From the NCBI GenBank assembly GCA_023301025.1, contig JALZUR010000049.1, positions 1-32,008 on the forward strand: a DNA stretch of 32,008 nt, given 5' to 3'. Of the stretch, positions 8,330-16,123 are shown piece after piece. Numbering within the stretch: the stretch's first letter is position 1; each line of letters starts with the position of its first letter. Below the pieces are notes generated by a model that searched no databases, was not told the origin of the DNA, and saw only the letters and a list, made by a program, of their open reading frames with translations. The DNA comes from Bdellovibrionales bacterium. Its GTDB lineage: Bacteria; Bdellovibrionota; Bdellovibrionia; Bdellovibrionales; UBA1609. A program made the translations under genes and the position numbers.

Positions 8330-9823
8330 CTATTCAAGGCGCGCTAAAATATACATGTCACCTCTTTTTATTCGAATGAGAAAACTTGTATTCTGGTAGC
8401 CTAAGATTTGTTTAGCCTCTTTTAGGTTGTAAATGGGTTTTGTGTTGATCTCATAAATCACATCGCCGGCTCGAATTCCTGCTCTTGAAGCTCTAGAGTA
8501 GCCAAGGACTTGTTTTACAACCACTTGATGTTTGCCTGTGTTTTTAATTTCAAATTCTTTTTTTAAGCTTCTCGTGAGTTCTGATAGATCAAGCCCGTAA
8601 ACTTTTAGAAGAGTTTTTGATTGTGTTTTTTTAGGGTAGCTTGGGCTAGGTGAATTTTTTAGAGCCACTTCAGGGGTTTGTGTGTTTCCAACAGATGTCT
8701 TAAGCTTTACTTTTTTTCCTTGTCTGAAAACTAAGATGTCCTTTGTCGAACCAATTTTAGCTCTGCTAACAGCCCTTGATAAATCCGCTGGAGTTTTAAT
8801 TTCTTTTTTATCAAACTTTACAATTACATCATAGGGTTTCAAACCTGCCCTATCCGCAGCAGATTTTGCCACAACATTTGCAACAAGTGCACCTTCTGTT
8901 TTTTCTGGAAGACCAAGTTGTTTTGCAAAGTAAGGATTCATGCCCTGCATTTCAACACCTAAAAAACCTCTTTTAACAGAGCCTGTTTCTTCAAGCTGGG
9001 CTATTAGTGGCTTAATTTCATCAATAGGAATGGCAAAGCCTATGCCCTGAGCTCTGGCATCAATAGCAGTATTTACTCCAATAACTTCACCTTTAAGGTT
9101 TACTAAAGGCCCTCCTGAGTTTCCAGGATTTATGCTTGCATCGGTTTGAATAAAAGGCAGAAGATTTATGTTGTCTAAATCTCTACCCATTGCAGAAACA
9201 ATTCCTTTAGACATACTGTTTGAGTGACCAAAAGGGTTTCCAAAAGCTGAAACCCACTCGCCAACTTTTAAGGTGCTGCTCTCTCCTAGTTTAACGGCAG
9301 GCAATTTTTTAGGAGCTTTTATTTTTATCAGAGCTATATCTGTTTTTGAATCTTTACCGATTAAAGTTGCAGAGTATTCAGTGTCTTTATCACCACTAAG
9401 CTTAACTTTTATTATATCGGCACTTGCAACGACGTGACTGTTTGTGAGAATTAGGCCGTTTTCTTTTATGATAAAGCCTGTGCCTAGAGACCTTTCTGGT
9501 CCAGCATTAAAGGGGTTAGAGCCTTGTCCACCTCTTTGATTAAGCTGACCGCCAAAGAACTGTCTAAAAAGTTCTTCCATAGGGTCTTGAGCTTCGCCTC
9601 TTGAAAGCTTTTTAGGTGAACTTTCAGTAAAAATGTTAACAACTGAGGGGTTAACAGCTTTGTTGAGTTCAATAAAAATATTTGAAGGAAGTGGTTTTCC
9701 TGATTCAACACTTGGGAGTTTTGCAAAGGCTTTTGTAGTAGAGTTAAAATTTAAAAGAATAAAACTAAAAAAAACAAAACAAAAAATACGTATAGATAAA
9801 GGTTTTAAAATAGTTTTTTTCAC
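8330..9823 (-). CDS. degP: DegP/HtrA-family periplasmic serine protease with two PDZ domains
   Basis: A Do-type protease/chaperone for misfolded envelope proteins. The GTG at 9823 is chosen because GGGGAG sits 5 bases before it and it opens a proper signal peptide (MKKTILKPLSIRIF, cleavage near TKAFA). An ATG at 9850 in the same frame would place that ribosome-binding site inside the gene. In the 497-residue product the triad is His130 (TNSHVVAS), Asp162 (SKTDIALIKI) and Ser236 (NPGNSGGPLV). Two PDZ domains follow: the first around GFLGVEMQGMNPYFAKQLGL and AADRAGLKPYDVIVKFD, the second near the C terminus (ASRAGIRAGDVIYEINTKPI). Between signal and protease is the Gln/Gly-rich LA-loop-like stretch. 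It is downstream of the DUF1844 gene and upstream of the cyclophilin gene, all minus strand, probably one operon. DegQ is an equally possible name. Confidence 0.93.
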   Translation of the reverse strand: MKKTILKPLSIRIFCFVFFSFILLNFNSTTKAFAKLPSVESGKPLPSNIFIELNKAVNPSVVNIFTESSPKKLSRGEAQDPMEELFRQFFGGQLNQRGGQGSNPFNAGPERSLGTGFIIKENGLILTNSHVVASADIIKVKLSGDKDTEYSATLIGKDSKTDIALIKIKAPKKLPAVKLGESSTLKVGEWVSAFGNPFGHSNSMSKGIVSAMGRDLDNINLLPFIQTDASINPGNSGGPLVNLKGEVIGVNTAIDARAQGIGFAIPIDEIKPLIAQLEETGSVKRGFLGVEMQGMNPYFAKQLGLPEKTEGALVANVVAKSAADRAGLKPYDVIVKFDKKEIKTPADLSRAVSRAKIGSTKDILVFRQGKKVKLKTSVGNTQTPEVALKNSPSPSYPKKTQSKTLLKVYGLDLSELTRSLKKEFEIKNTGKHQVVVKQVLGYSRASRAGIRAGDVIYEINTKPIYNLKEAKQILGYQNTSFLIRIKRGDMYILARLE

Positions 9824-9871
9824 ATGCACTCCCCGTAATTTTTTAAGCATTTGAACTGATTCCGTGTATTT

Positions 9872-10144
9872 TTATTTTTTAGTTGATGAGGCATCTACAA
9901 ACTTTAGCTGAAGATCCGATAACAGGTGAGTCATGAGTTTGTTTTCGTCATCTGTTAAATTATTTGAAGTCTTGTCCTTAATAACTTTTAAGAGATCGAT
10001 ATTAAATTTTGCAATTTGTAAGTCTTTTTCTATCTTTCCAGTTTCTGGGTGAGGGCTTAGGCCTAAGCTTATTTCAGCATTGGATCCTAGGGAAAAGAGA
10101 AGGGTTGATAGACTTGCCATTAAATCATTGTTCTGATCACTCAT
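9872..10144 (-). CDS. DUF1844-family small protein
   Basis: A 90-residue protein with the pattern of the DUF1844 family: an N-terminal helix with SLSTLLFSLGSNAEISLGL, the hallmark PHPETGKIEKDLQIAKFNID, then LLKVIKDKTSNNLTDDENKL and the closing LLSDLQLKFVDAS. The biochemical role of the family is not known to me. No signal peptide is seen, so it should be cytoplasmic. It is the first gene of the minus-strand group with degP and the cyclophilin; its stop lies 48 bases before the degP start. There is no Shine-Dalgarno sequence before the ATG at 10144, and a promoter-like pair ends 7 bases upstream, which suggests a leaderless mRNA. Confidence 0.85.
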   Translation of the reverse strand: MSDQNNDLMASLSTLLFSLGSNAEISLGLSPHPETGKIEKDLQIAKFNIDLLKVIKDKTSNNLTDDENKLMTHLLSDLQLKFVDASSTKK

Positions 10145-10151
10145 AAGGTGA

Positions 10152-10179
10152 AATATATTGTATTTGCGACAAAAATCAA
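10152..10179 (-). promoter_or_regulatory. candidate promoter for the DUF1844-degP-cyclophilin operon
   Basis: On the minus strand TTGATT (10179-10174) and TATATT (10157-10152) are separated by 16 bases, a good match to sigma-70 -35 and -10 elements. Only 7 bases separate the -10 hexamer from the ATG at 10144, so transcription would begin at or next to the start codon. Confidence 0.5.
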
Positions 10180-10197
10180 CATTTGAAAATAATGGAG

Positions 10198-10995
10198 TTA
10201 CTTTTTAGGTTTTTCAGTTAGAAGTCTTAAAGACTCAAGCTGTGTCATGAGAAGTAAGTTTTTTAATGAAGTAGTACGTCTTTAGTCCTGATAAAGAATG
10301 TAATCAGTAAGAGATAGAGGGCTAAATAAGGGGTCGACGTGGCCGGTGTCTAAGTAAGATTGACTCTTAAGCAAATGAACAGCTTTAAGCTTTTTAAGTT
10401 CAGCGCTCTTTTCTGCCCCTGGCACCAGTACAGAACATAGCCAGTTAAGAATAGGAGAAACCACCATTCTAGAGATCATTCTTGGCTCTCCAGCATTTGT
10501 AGTGATTCCAAATACAAAACATAAAAAGGCGTCAAATTGCCTAAAGATACGCCCTAGGTAAATAAAACATGCTACAAGTCTTTGTCTGTTTTTAAATTTG
10601 TGAGAGTTACTGACTAGCAAACCGCCTTTTAAAAGAGATTTAAGCTCTGCATCACTATGGACGTCTAAGATAAATTTAGAACACAGAATAGTTATGGGTT
10701 TGGTGTCTATAAAATAAAATTGTATGTCTTTTTTATCTTCATAAAGAAGAACCTGCACTCCATTGGGATTGGAGTCTTTAAATTCGTCGTTGAATATTTT
10801 TTGTTTTCTAAAGTAAGGAGTGTTTCTAAGTGGTTTTGTTCTTGAAAAAACACTTAAGAGCACACGTTTTGAAAAAAAACTCGACCAGAGCACCAAGAAG
10901 AGCAAGAGCAAGAATAATACTACAGCAATAGTTGATTTGATGTAGAATAATGAGGCTAAGATGAAAAATAAGCTTAATAAAACGAGTAAAACCAT
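10198..10995 (-). pseudogene. M48-like membrane protein without active-site motif, probably truncated by a stop
   Basis: The open frame runs from ATG 10995 to a TAA at 10282 (237 residues). Two membrane segments open it (about 1-22 and 24-42), as in integral-membrane M48 peptidases. The family arrangement follows: ITILCSKFILDVHSDAELKS should precede the zinc motif HExxH, but the sequence there reads LLKGGLLVSNSHK, with no HExxH. A later AEKSAELKKLKAVHLL corresponds in place to the third-ligand helix. Immediately after the TAA the same frame stays open for 27 more codons (R-R-T-T-SLKNLLLMTQLESLRLLTEKPKK, stop at 10198), and that tail resembles the usual M48 end. I therefore mark the gene as probably interrupted. 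It could also be a working, shorter pseudopeptidase. The M48 link rests on pattern only and is moderately sure. No Shine-Dalgarno is seen. Confidence 0.5.
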
Positions 10996-11030
10996 ATTTA
11001 ATATAGGCTACAACAGATAAATTGATGCCG

Positions 11031-11052
11031 TTAGTAAAATAATTAGTAAAAT
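11031..11052. repeat. 10-bp direct repeat upstream of the Bat operon
   Basis: TTAGTAAAAT occurs at 11031-11040 and again at 11043-11052, a period of 12 bases, close to one helical turn. It lies between the divergent M48-like gene and moxR, about 80 bases before the moxR start, in a position where a regulator could bind. In such AT-rich DNA it may be chance. Confidence 0.35.
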
Positions 11053-11128
11053 TCAACTTTATTTTACTAGGATAAATATTGTATATTTTTACTTGTTTGT
11101 AATTTAATTTTTTAAGGAGTTTTAAAAA

Positions 11129-12097
11129 GTGTTAGAAGAGAAATTTGACCATGTTGTTAATCAGATCAATGTCTCTAAACTTGAAGTGGAAAAGGTGATT
11201 GTTGGGCAAAAAGACCTAATCAATGCTCTTTACATGGGGCTTTTAACAGGTGGGCATTTGCTTTTAGAGGGCCTTCCAGGTTTAGCAAAGACTCTTTCTG
11301 TTTCTACAGTTGCTCAAACTCTTTCTGTAGATTTTAAAAGAATTCAGTTTACTCCGGATTTACTGCCTTCAGATCTTATTGGGACAATGATTTACAATCC
11401 TTCAGATGGTAATTTTCAAACTAAAAAAGGTCCTATCTTTACTAATCTTCTTTTGGCAGATGAAATCAACAGAGCACCAGCTAAAGTTCAAAGTGCACTT
11501 TTAGAGGCAATGGCCGAAAAACAAGTTACAATTGGTGACAGCACACATACTTTAGAAAAACCCTTTTTGGTTTTAGCCACTCAAAACCCTGTAGAGCAAG
11601 AGGGAACCTACTCTTTGCCTGAGGCTCAGCTTGATCGTTTTATGTTTAAAGTTTTGGTGGACTATCCAAATAAAGATGAAGAGCTTCAGATTTTAAAAAA
11701 CTTTGGAGTATCGAATCAAGCTGAAATAAGTGCTGCTTTAACAAAAGAAGAAGTTTTGGCTGCTCAAAAAATGGTTGAAAAAGTGAAGGTTGATGAGTCT
11801 TTACAAAACTACATTGTCAATTTGGTTTGGGCCACAAGAAACCCTGAAGATTTTGGTTTAGATCATCTATCAAGTTTTTTAAGAATTGGAGGGTCTCCTA
11901 GGGCGACTCTTTCTTTAGTTAAAGCTTCAAGAGCCTACGCTTTTTTAAATGGTAGAGACTATGTAACTGCAGAGGATGTTAAAGTTATTGTTCCTTTAGT
12001 TTTAAGGCATAGACTTATACTAAGCTTTGAAGCGCAAGCTGAGGGTGTAGACTCTGAGTCTATAATTAAAGAAATTGTTGGTGCAGTAAATTTATAG
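11129..12097 (+). CDS. moxR: MoxR-family AAA+ ATPase
   Basis: The first gene of the Bat operon, 322 residues, cytoplasmic. MoxR ATPases act as chaperone-like remodelling factors for partner VWA-domain proteins, which are encoded downstream here. Seen: Walker A EGLPGLAKT (47-55), Walker B LLLADEINRAP (Asp111, Glu112), the sensor-1 region ATQNPVEQEGTYSLPEAQLD, and an arginine-rich lid region with GGSPRATLSLVKASRAYAFL. The length is normal for the family. The start is a GTG preceded by AAGGAG at 11114-11119. The DUF58 gene begins seven bases after the stop, typical of moxR-bat operons. Confidence 0.95.
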   Translation: MLEEKFDHVVNQINVSKLEVEKVIVGQKDLINALYMGLLTGGHLLLEGLPGLAKTLSVSTVAQTLSVDFKRIQFTPDLLPSDLIGTMIYNPSDGNFQTKKGPIFTNLLLADEINRAPAKVQSALLEAMAEKQVTIGDSTHTLEKPFLVLATQNPVEQEGTYSLPEAQLDRFMFKVLVDYPNKDEELQILKNFGVSNQAEISAALTKEEVLAAQKMVEKVKVDESLQNYIVNLVWATRNPEDFGLDHLSSFLRIGGSPRATLSLVKASRAYAFLNGRDYVTAEDVKVIVPLVLRHRLILSFEAQAEGVDSESIIKEIVGAVNL

Positions 12098-12103
12098 ACT
12101 ATC

Positions 12104-12997
12104 ATGTCCGCAAAAACCACAACTCTAGAAAAAGAGATTCTTAAAAAGGTTAGAAGTATTGAGTACCAAGTTAGGCGCTTGATTTCTGGCGTGCAGTTTG
12201 GTGTTAAAGCCTCGCCGTTTAAGGGGCATGGCATGACCTTTTCAGATATCAGACATTATGAGCCTGGAGATGATATAAGAAACTTTGCTTGGCAAATTAT
12301 GGCAAAAACTGGTGAACCCCATATTAAGCAGTTTGAAGAAGAAAGAGATCTTGAAGTTCATGTGGCTGTTGATGTGGGACATGCAATGAATTTTGGAGGT
12401 CTTCATAAATCTAAGTTTGAAATGGCAGCTTTCACACTAGCCTATCTTGGGCTTTCGACTCAAAAGTCAAAAGACAAATTTGGAGGGGTTAGTTTTTCAA
12501 ATAGAGTCTTAGACCGAGCAAACCCTTTAAGAGGGGATGATAATGTCAGGCGCTTTTTATACAACATGCTCGTGCAAAAGCCAAAGCCTGGAGTAGGTTC
12601 AAATCTTGATTCAGCACTTTTATATTTTAGTAAATTGAGATCTAAAAATAATATTTGTTTTTTAATCAGTGATTTCTCATCTCCACTAGATAAAAAACTT
12701 TTTGCAAGAGTAAGATCTAGAAATCCAATACACTTGATCCAAATTTATGATCCGTATGAGCAAAAATTTCCGATGATGGATTGGATGAATTTTAGATCAA
12801 ACTCTTCGCTTAAACCAAGCCTACTTAAATTTTCAGAAGGTTTAAATTTAAAGCTTGAAACAAATTTTTCAAAAAATAAGGCGCAGCTAGAAAAACTCTG
12901 TAAGGGTTACGGTTCTCACCTCATTCAGCAATCTACCCATGATTTAAAATTTAGTGAAATGACTAAATTTATGAGACTTGGGAGTCTAAATGGCTGA
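12104..12997 (+). CDS. DUF58-domain protein of the Bat operon
   Basis: A 297-residue cytoplasmic protein. The DUF58 signature lies near the N terminus: GVKASPFKGHGMTFSDIRHY followed by EPGDDIRNFAWQIMAKTGEPHIKQ. After it comes a VWA-like fold (VHVAVDVGHAMNFG at about 87-100; the usual DxSxS is replaced by DVGHA) and NICFLISDFSS. DUF58 proteins are the constant partners of MoxR ATPases and VWA proteins; their exact role is not settled. The altered metal-site motif (D-x-G-x-A) suggests a VWA fold that does not hold a standard MIDAS metal ion. The stop overlaps the next start by eight bases (ATGGCTGA). Confidence 0.93.
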   Translation: MSAKTTTLEKEILKKVRSIEYQVRRLISGVQFGVKASPFKGHGMTFSDIRHYEPGDDIRNFAWQIMAKTGEPHIKQFEEERDLEVHVAVDVGHAMNFGGLHKSKFEMAAFTLAYLGLSTQKSKDKFGGVSFSNRVLDRANPLRGDDNVRRFLYNMLVQKPKPGVGSNLDSALLYFSKLRSKNNICFLISDFSSPLDKKLFARVRSRNPIHLIQIYDPYEQKFPMMDWMNFRSNSSLKPSLLKFSEGLNLKLETNFSKNKAQLEKLCKGYGSHLIQQSTHDLKFSEMTKFMRLGSLNG

Positions 12998-14093
12998 ACC
13001 AAATACAGAGCAAGAGCAAAAACAAAAAGAGGTTGCAGCTGCTACCGCTGCAGAAACTGCAGAAACTACAGAAACTACAGATACTGTAGATACTGTAGAT
13101 ACTGTAGATACTGTAGATACTGTAGATACTGTAGATACCCCTTCTGCTACTGCAGATACTACAGATGCCCCTTTGGCTACTGTTCTTAAAGATTCTGAAG
13201 CTGTTGCAAAGGTTAAGAAAACACCTACGTGGAGATGCAATTTAGAGCCTAGTACTGAACTCACTGTGGGGCAAAAGTTAAGCCTTAAGTGTGAGGGTTT
13301 AGAGGAGCTTGAGAGTTTTGGAAGTTATAGAATAGAGGGCAAAGATGAAGACCAGTATGCTCTTCATTTATTAGAGCTTGTAAATGATGACTCAATGACT
13401 AAGGAGTTTGTTGTAACCCCTTATAGAGTTTATCAAGGTGCTTTAAAGCTTAACTTTATTGACACAAAAGATGGAAAAACAGTTTTTAAATCAGGTGTTG
13501 AGCAAATAAGTGTTACATCTGTTATTCAAGATCCAAAAAAAGCTAAAATGATTGGGCCTGAAGGGCCTTCACTTGTGCTTTTTAGTCTGTATGAAACTAT
13601 TTTTATAGGTATATTAATTGTTGTTTTTCTAACCTTGGCTTTAATTAAGTTTTTCAAAAGAAGATCTCTATCAAAAGATTTTGGAAAGGTTATGAATAAA
13701 ACGGGCTACAGTAGTAAAACAAGTTCTAAGCTAAATCTTGTTGATGCCTCTGTTAGCTATGATGATCCGTTTTTAGATTTAAACATTGATTTATCTAAAA
13801 TTGAGAAGAATAAAGATCAAAAGCTAAAAGAGTCATATGAGATGGCTTTAAAAAAATTCTTTTACAATTTTTTTAAAAAACCTATATTTCTAACAGATTC
13901 AATTTTATTAAATGCTGAGCTTAAAAAACTAAATGTTCCAAGTCATGAACTTAGATCTATAGCTGTTATTAAAAATGACTTTGAAAAAGTTCTTAATAAC
14001 GTTGAGTTTGATGAAGAGTCTAGAAAAGATTTACTAAGCTACACAAAAAAACATCTAAACCGCCTAAAAAAGTACTACAAAGAGGTGGATTAA
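12990..14093 (+). CDS. single-membrane-span Bat-operon protein with TVD repeat tract
   Basis: A 367-residue protein, not recognised as a named family; by position and layout it resembles the DUF4381-like membrane proteins of other bat operons. Parts in order: a low-complexity acidic N terminus (1-60) of Ala/Glu/Thr repeats with six D-T-V units in a row; an extracytoplasmic-looking beta domain (about 75-190) with two Cys (WRCNLEP, LKCEGLE); one membrane segment (about 194-220) followed by KFFKRRS; and a charged helical C-terminal domain (about 225-367) ending RLKKYYKEVD. The positive-inside rule would put the C-terminal domain in the cytoplasm and the first 190 residues in the periplasm, yet no signal peptide is visible. 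It overlaps the DUF58 gene by 8 bases and abuts the next ATG directly (TAAATG), so it is firmly part of the operon. Confidence 0.8.
   Translation: MAEPNTEQEQKQKEVAAATAAETAETTETTDTVDTVDTVDTVDTVDTVDTPSATADTTDAPLATVLKDSEAVAKVKKTPTWRCNLEPSTELTVGQKLSLKCEGLEELESFGSYRIEGKDEDQYALHLLELVNDDSMTKEFVVTPYRVYQGALKLNFIDTKDGKTVFKSGVEQISVTSVIQDPKKAKMIGPEGPSLVLFSLYETIFIGILIVVFLTLALIKFFKRRSLSKDFGKVMNKTGYSSKTSSKLNLVDASVSYDDPFLDLNIDLSKIEKNKDQKLKESYEMALKKFFYNFFKKPIFLTDSILLNAELKKLNVPSHELRSIAVIKNDFEKVLNNVEFDEESRKDLLSYTKKHLNRLKKYYKEVD
13080..13133 (+). repeat. 9-bp in-frame minisatellite, six copies
   Basis: The unit GATACTGTA is repeated six times without mismatch, with a partial seventh copy (GATACCCC), inside the coding region of the single-span Bat-operon protein. 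Each unit encodes D-T-V. Related degenerate units (GAAACTACA, GAAACTGCA) precede it from about 13050. As the unit is a multiple of three, copy-number change would alter protein length but not the frame. Confidence 0.95.
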
Positions 14094-15101
14094 ATGATTT
14101 ATCAGAGTTTTCTTTTAGCCTTTTTTTGTTTTCTTTTTTTATTATTATCATCCATTGCTATTTTTTATTTTCTATCTTCAAAAAATAAAAAATATGTATA
14201 CTTATGGACTCTAGGTGAAAATGGATCTGATCCTTTAGGTTCAGCTTTTAAATTCTTAAGGTATATTCTTTTATTTGTTGCTCTTTTATTTTTATTTTTC
14301 TCATTAGCTAGGCCACAGGAGAAAAAGCTTTTTTCTAAAACCAGTCAAAAAGGGATAGATATTCTATTTGTTTTAGATATATCAGATTCAATGTTGATTG
14401 AAGATATGAAGCCTTTAGACAATAGGTTAGAGAGTGCAAAGTTTCATATTAAAGAGTTCATGAAAAATCGTCCAAATGATAGAATGGGCTTAGTTGTTTT
14501 TTCTGGAGAGGCTTATACAAGAATTCCTTTAACAACAGATCATGGTCTGCTACTTGGAAATATTGATAAGATTTATATTAGTGAAACTATGAAAAAAGGA
14601 ACAGCTATCGGTGTTGCTTTAGCTTCTGGTGTAAACCGCTTAAGGTCCTCTAAAGCCAAGTCTAAGGTTTTAGTGCTACTCACTGATGGTGAAAATAACT
14701 CTGGTGTTATTGATCCTTTAACAGCCCTTGATTTAGCTGTTGATGAAGAGATTAAATGTTACACACTTGGAATTGGAAGAGACGGGCAGTCAATGCTTCC
14801 AATTTTTAAAAAAGACAGATACGGAAGGAAGGTTAAAACTTACCGTCCATTTCCGACAAAGATAAACGAAGAGCTTTTAAGAAAAATTGCCTATGAAACA
14901 AAAGGCCAGTTCTTTAGAGCCTCTGATGAAGACGATATGACTAGAGTTTTTTCGAACATAAATAGTTTAGAAACAAGTGAAGTTAAAACTCCAAAGACTT
15001 ATAAGATTGAAGAGCTCTTTCAAAGCCCTTTAAAAGTCTCTTTTGTGTTGTTTATACTCTTTTTTATGGTTGAGCTCTTGTTTTTTTGGAGGTCCTACTG
15101 A
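14094..15101 (+). CDS. batA: BatA-like membrane VWA-domain protein
   Basis: A 335-residue inner-membrane protein with a von Willebrand A domain facing the periplasm. Membrane segments are at about 5-27, 54-72 and near the C terminus (about 311-331). The VWA domain starts after LARPQEKK; its metal-binding site DxSxS is intact (Asp95, Ser97, Ser99 in VLDISDSML), as is the later LTDGENNSG. This arrangement (two N-terminal spans, VWA, one C-terminal span) is that of BatA in aerotolerance operons. It is probably a partner of the MoxR ATPase, with BatB. The start directly follows the previous stop (TAAATG), and its TGA overlaps the next ATG by one base, pointing to coupled translation. Confidence 0.92.
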   Translation: MIYQSFLLAFFCFLFLLLSSIAIFYFLSSKNKKYVYLWTLGENGSDPLGSAFKFLRYILLFVALLFLFFSLARPQEKKLFSKTSQKGIDILFVLDISDSMLIEDMKPLDNRLESAKFHIKEFMKNRPNDRMGLVVFSGEAYTRIPLTTDHGLLLGNIDKIYISETMKKGTAIGVALASGVNRLRSSKAKSKVLVLLTDGENNSGVIDPLTALDLAVDEEIKCYTLGIGRDGQSMLPIFKKDRYGRKVKTYRPFPTKINEELLRKIAYETKGQFFRASDEDDMTRVFSNINSLETSEVKTPKTYKIEELFQSPLKVSFVLFILFFMVELLFFWRSY

Positions 15102-16123
15102 TGAGGTTCTCAAATCCTGAGTGGTTCTTTGCTATTTTTATACTAATATTAATTTTGCTTTTATGGCGTTATCGTTCTAAGCGAGACCAGACTAAGCTTG
15201 AAAAGTTTTTTTCTAAAGAAAATAGAATCAATTTAGGTTTAGAAAATGAAAATCTTCTCTACTCTCATTTATATCGCGGGTTTTTGATTTTATTCATGTT
15301 CTTTTTGGTTCTATCATTGGCACGTCCTCAGCTGGGCTCTAAAAAAGCTTCTAAAATTATAAGTGAAAGAAGTGTTGTTTTTTTAGTGGATCTTTCAAGA
15401 TCTATGCTTACAAGAGACATAACTCCTTCGCGATTGGATCTTACAAAGTTTGAAATTAAAAAAACCTTAAAACTGATCACTGACACTAAAGTTGGACTTA
15501 TTGCCTTTGCTGGTAATGTGGATTTGATATCTCCTCTTACAGAGGACCTTTCAGCAATTGAGGATTTTATAGATTCTTTAAGTGCAGATTCAATGACAAT
15601 TCAAGGAACAGAAATTAGAACAGCTTTAGATGAAGCTAAAGGTTTTTTTAGAAGAGCCTCTGAAGCGGAAGAAGATGATGAGGCTTTTAAAAAAGAATCA
15701 AAAGTCATTGTTCTCTTTACAGATGGTGAGGATCACCAATCTGATACGCTTGATTTTGTTAAGAGTATGGCTGATGAGAATTATGTTTTGATCACTGTTG
15801 GTGTGGGCTCACTAGAGGGGGGCTATGTTCCTAAAAGCGATAATTCAACAGCAGTTATAAAAGATGGCTCTGGTCAGCCTGTAATTTCAAAACCAAATTT
15901 TGATTTTTTAAAAGACATTTCTAAATCTGCAAAAGGTAGCTTTTTTTATTTAGATCCGGTGTCTGACCTAGCGCCAAAGCTTAAAAAATCTCTAGAAAGT
16001 TTAGATAGTGTTAAGCAGTCGCAAAAAGATTTTGTGGTGAATAATGAAGTCTATCAAGTTTTTCTCATTCTCTCACTTTTAAGTTTGATGTTGTCTTTAG
16101 TGTTTTCGAGGTTAAGAGAATGA
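15101..16123 (+). CDS. batB: BatB-like membrane VWA-domain protein
   Basis: A second VWA protein, 340 residues from ATG 15101. That start is chosen because GGAGG lies 8 bases before it and it overlaps the batA stop as TGATG; a frame start at 15086 would add five residues inside batA. Membrane segments are at about 8-22, 58-76 and the C terminus (VYQVFLILSLLSLMLSLVF). The MIDAS motif is intact: Asp97, Ser99, Ser101 in LVDLSRSML, with LFTDGEDHQSDT further on. It is longer than BatA in the VWA loops, with an acidic insert (EAEEDDEAFKKES). It probably forms a membrane complex with BatA and the TPR protein BatC. Confidence 0.92.
   Translation: MRFSNPEWFFAIFILILILLLWRYRSKRDQTKLEKFFSKENRINLGLENENLLYSHLYRGFLILFMFFLVLSLARPQLGSKKASKIISERSVVFLVDLSRSMLTRDITPSRLDLTKFEIKKTLKLITDTKVGLIAFAGNVDLISPLTEDLSAIEDFIDSLSADSMTIQGTEIRTALDEAKGFFRRASEAEEDDEAFKKESKVIVLFTDGEDHQSDTLDFVKSMADENYVLITVGVGSLEGGYVPKSDNSTAVIKDGSGQPVISKPNFDFLKDISKSAKGSFFYLDPVSDLAPKLKKSLESLDSVKQSQKDFVVNNEVYQVFLILSLLSLMLSLVFSRLRE

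Noticed and set aside
10826-11056. 76-codon minus-strand ORF overlapping the M48-like gene start
   Set aside because: It is an alternative frame over the membrane segments of the M48-like protein, with no start signal.
12986-13264. Minus-strand ORF with Val-Ser-Thr repeats
   Set aside because: It is the complement of the 9-bp coding minisatellite; the plus-strand frame is in an operon with overlapping neighbours.
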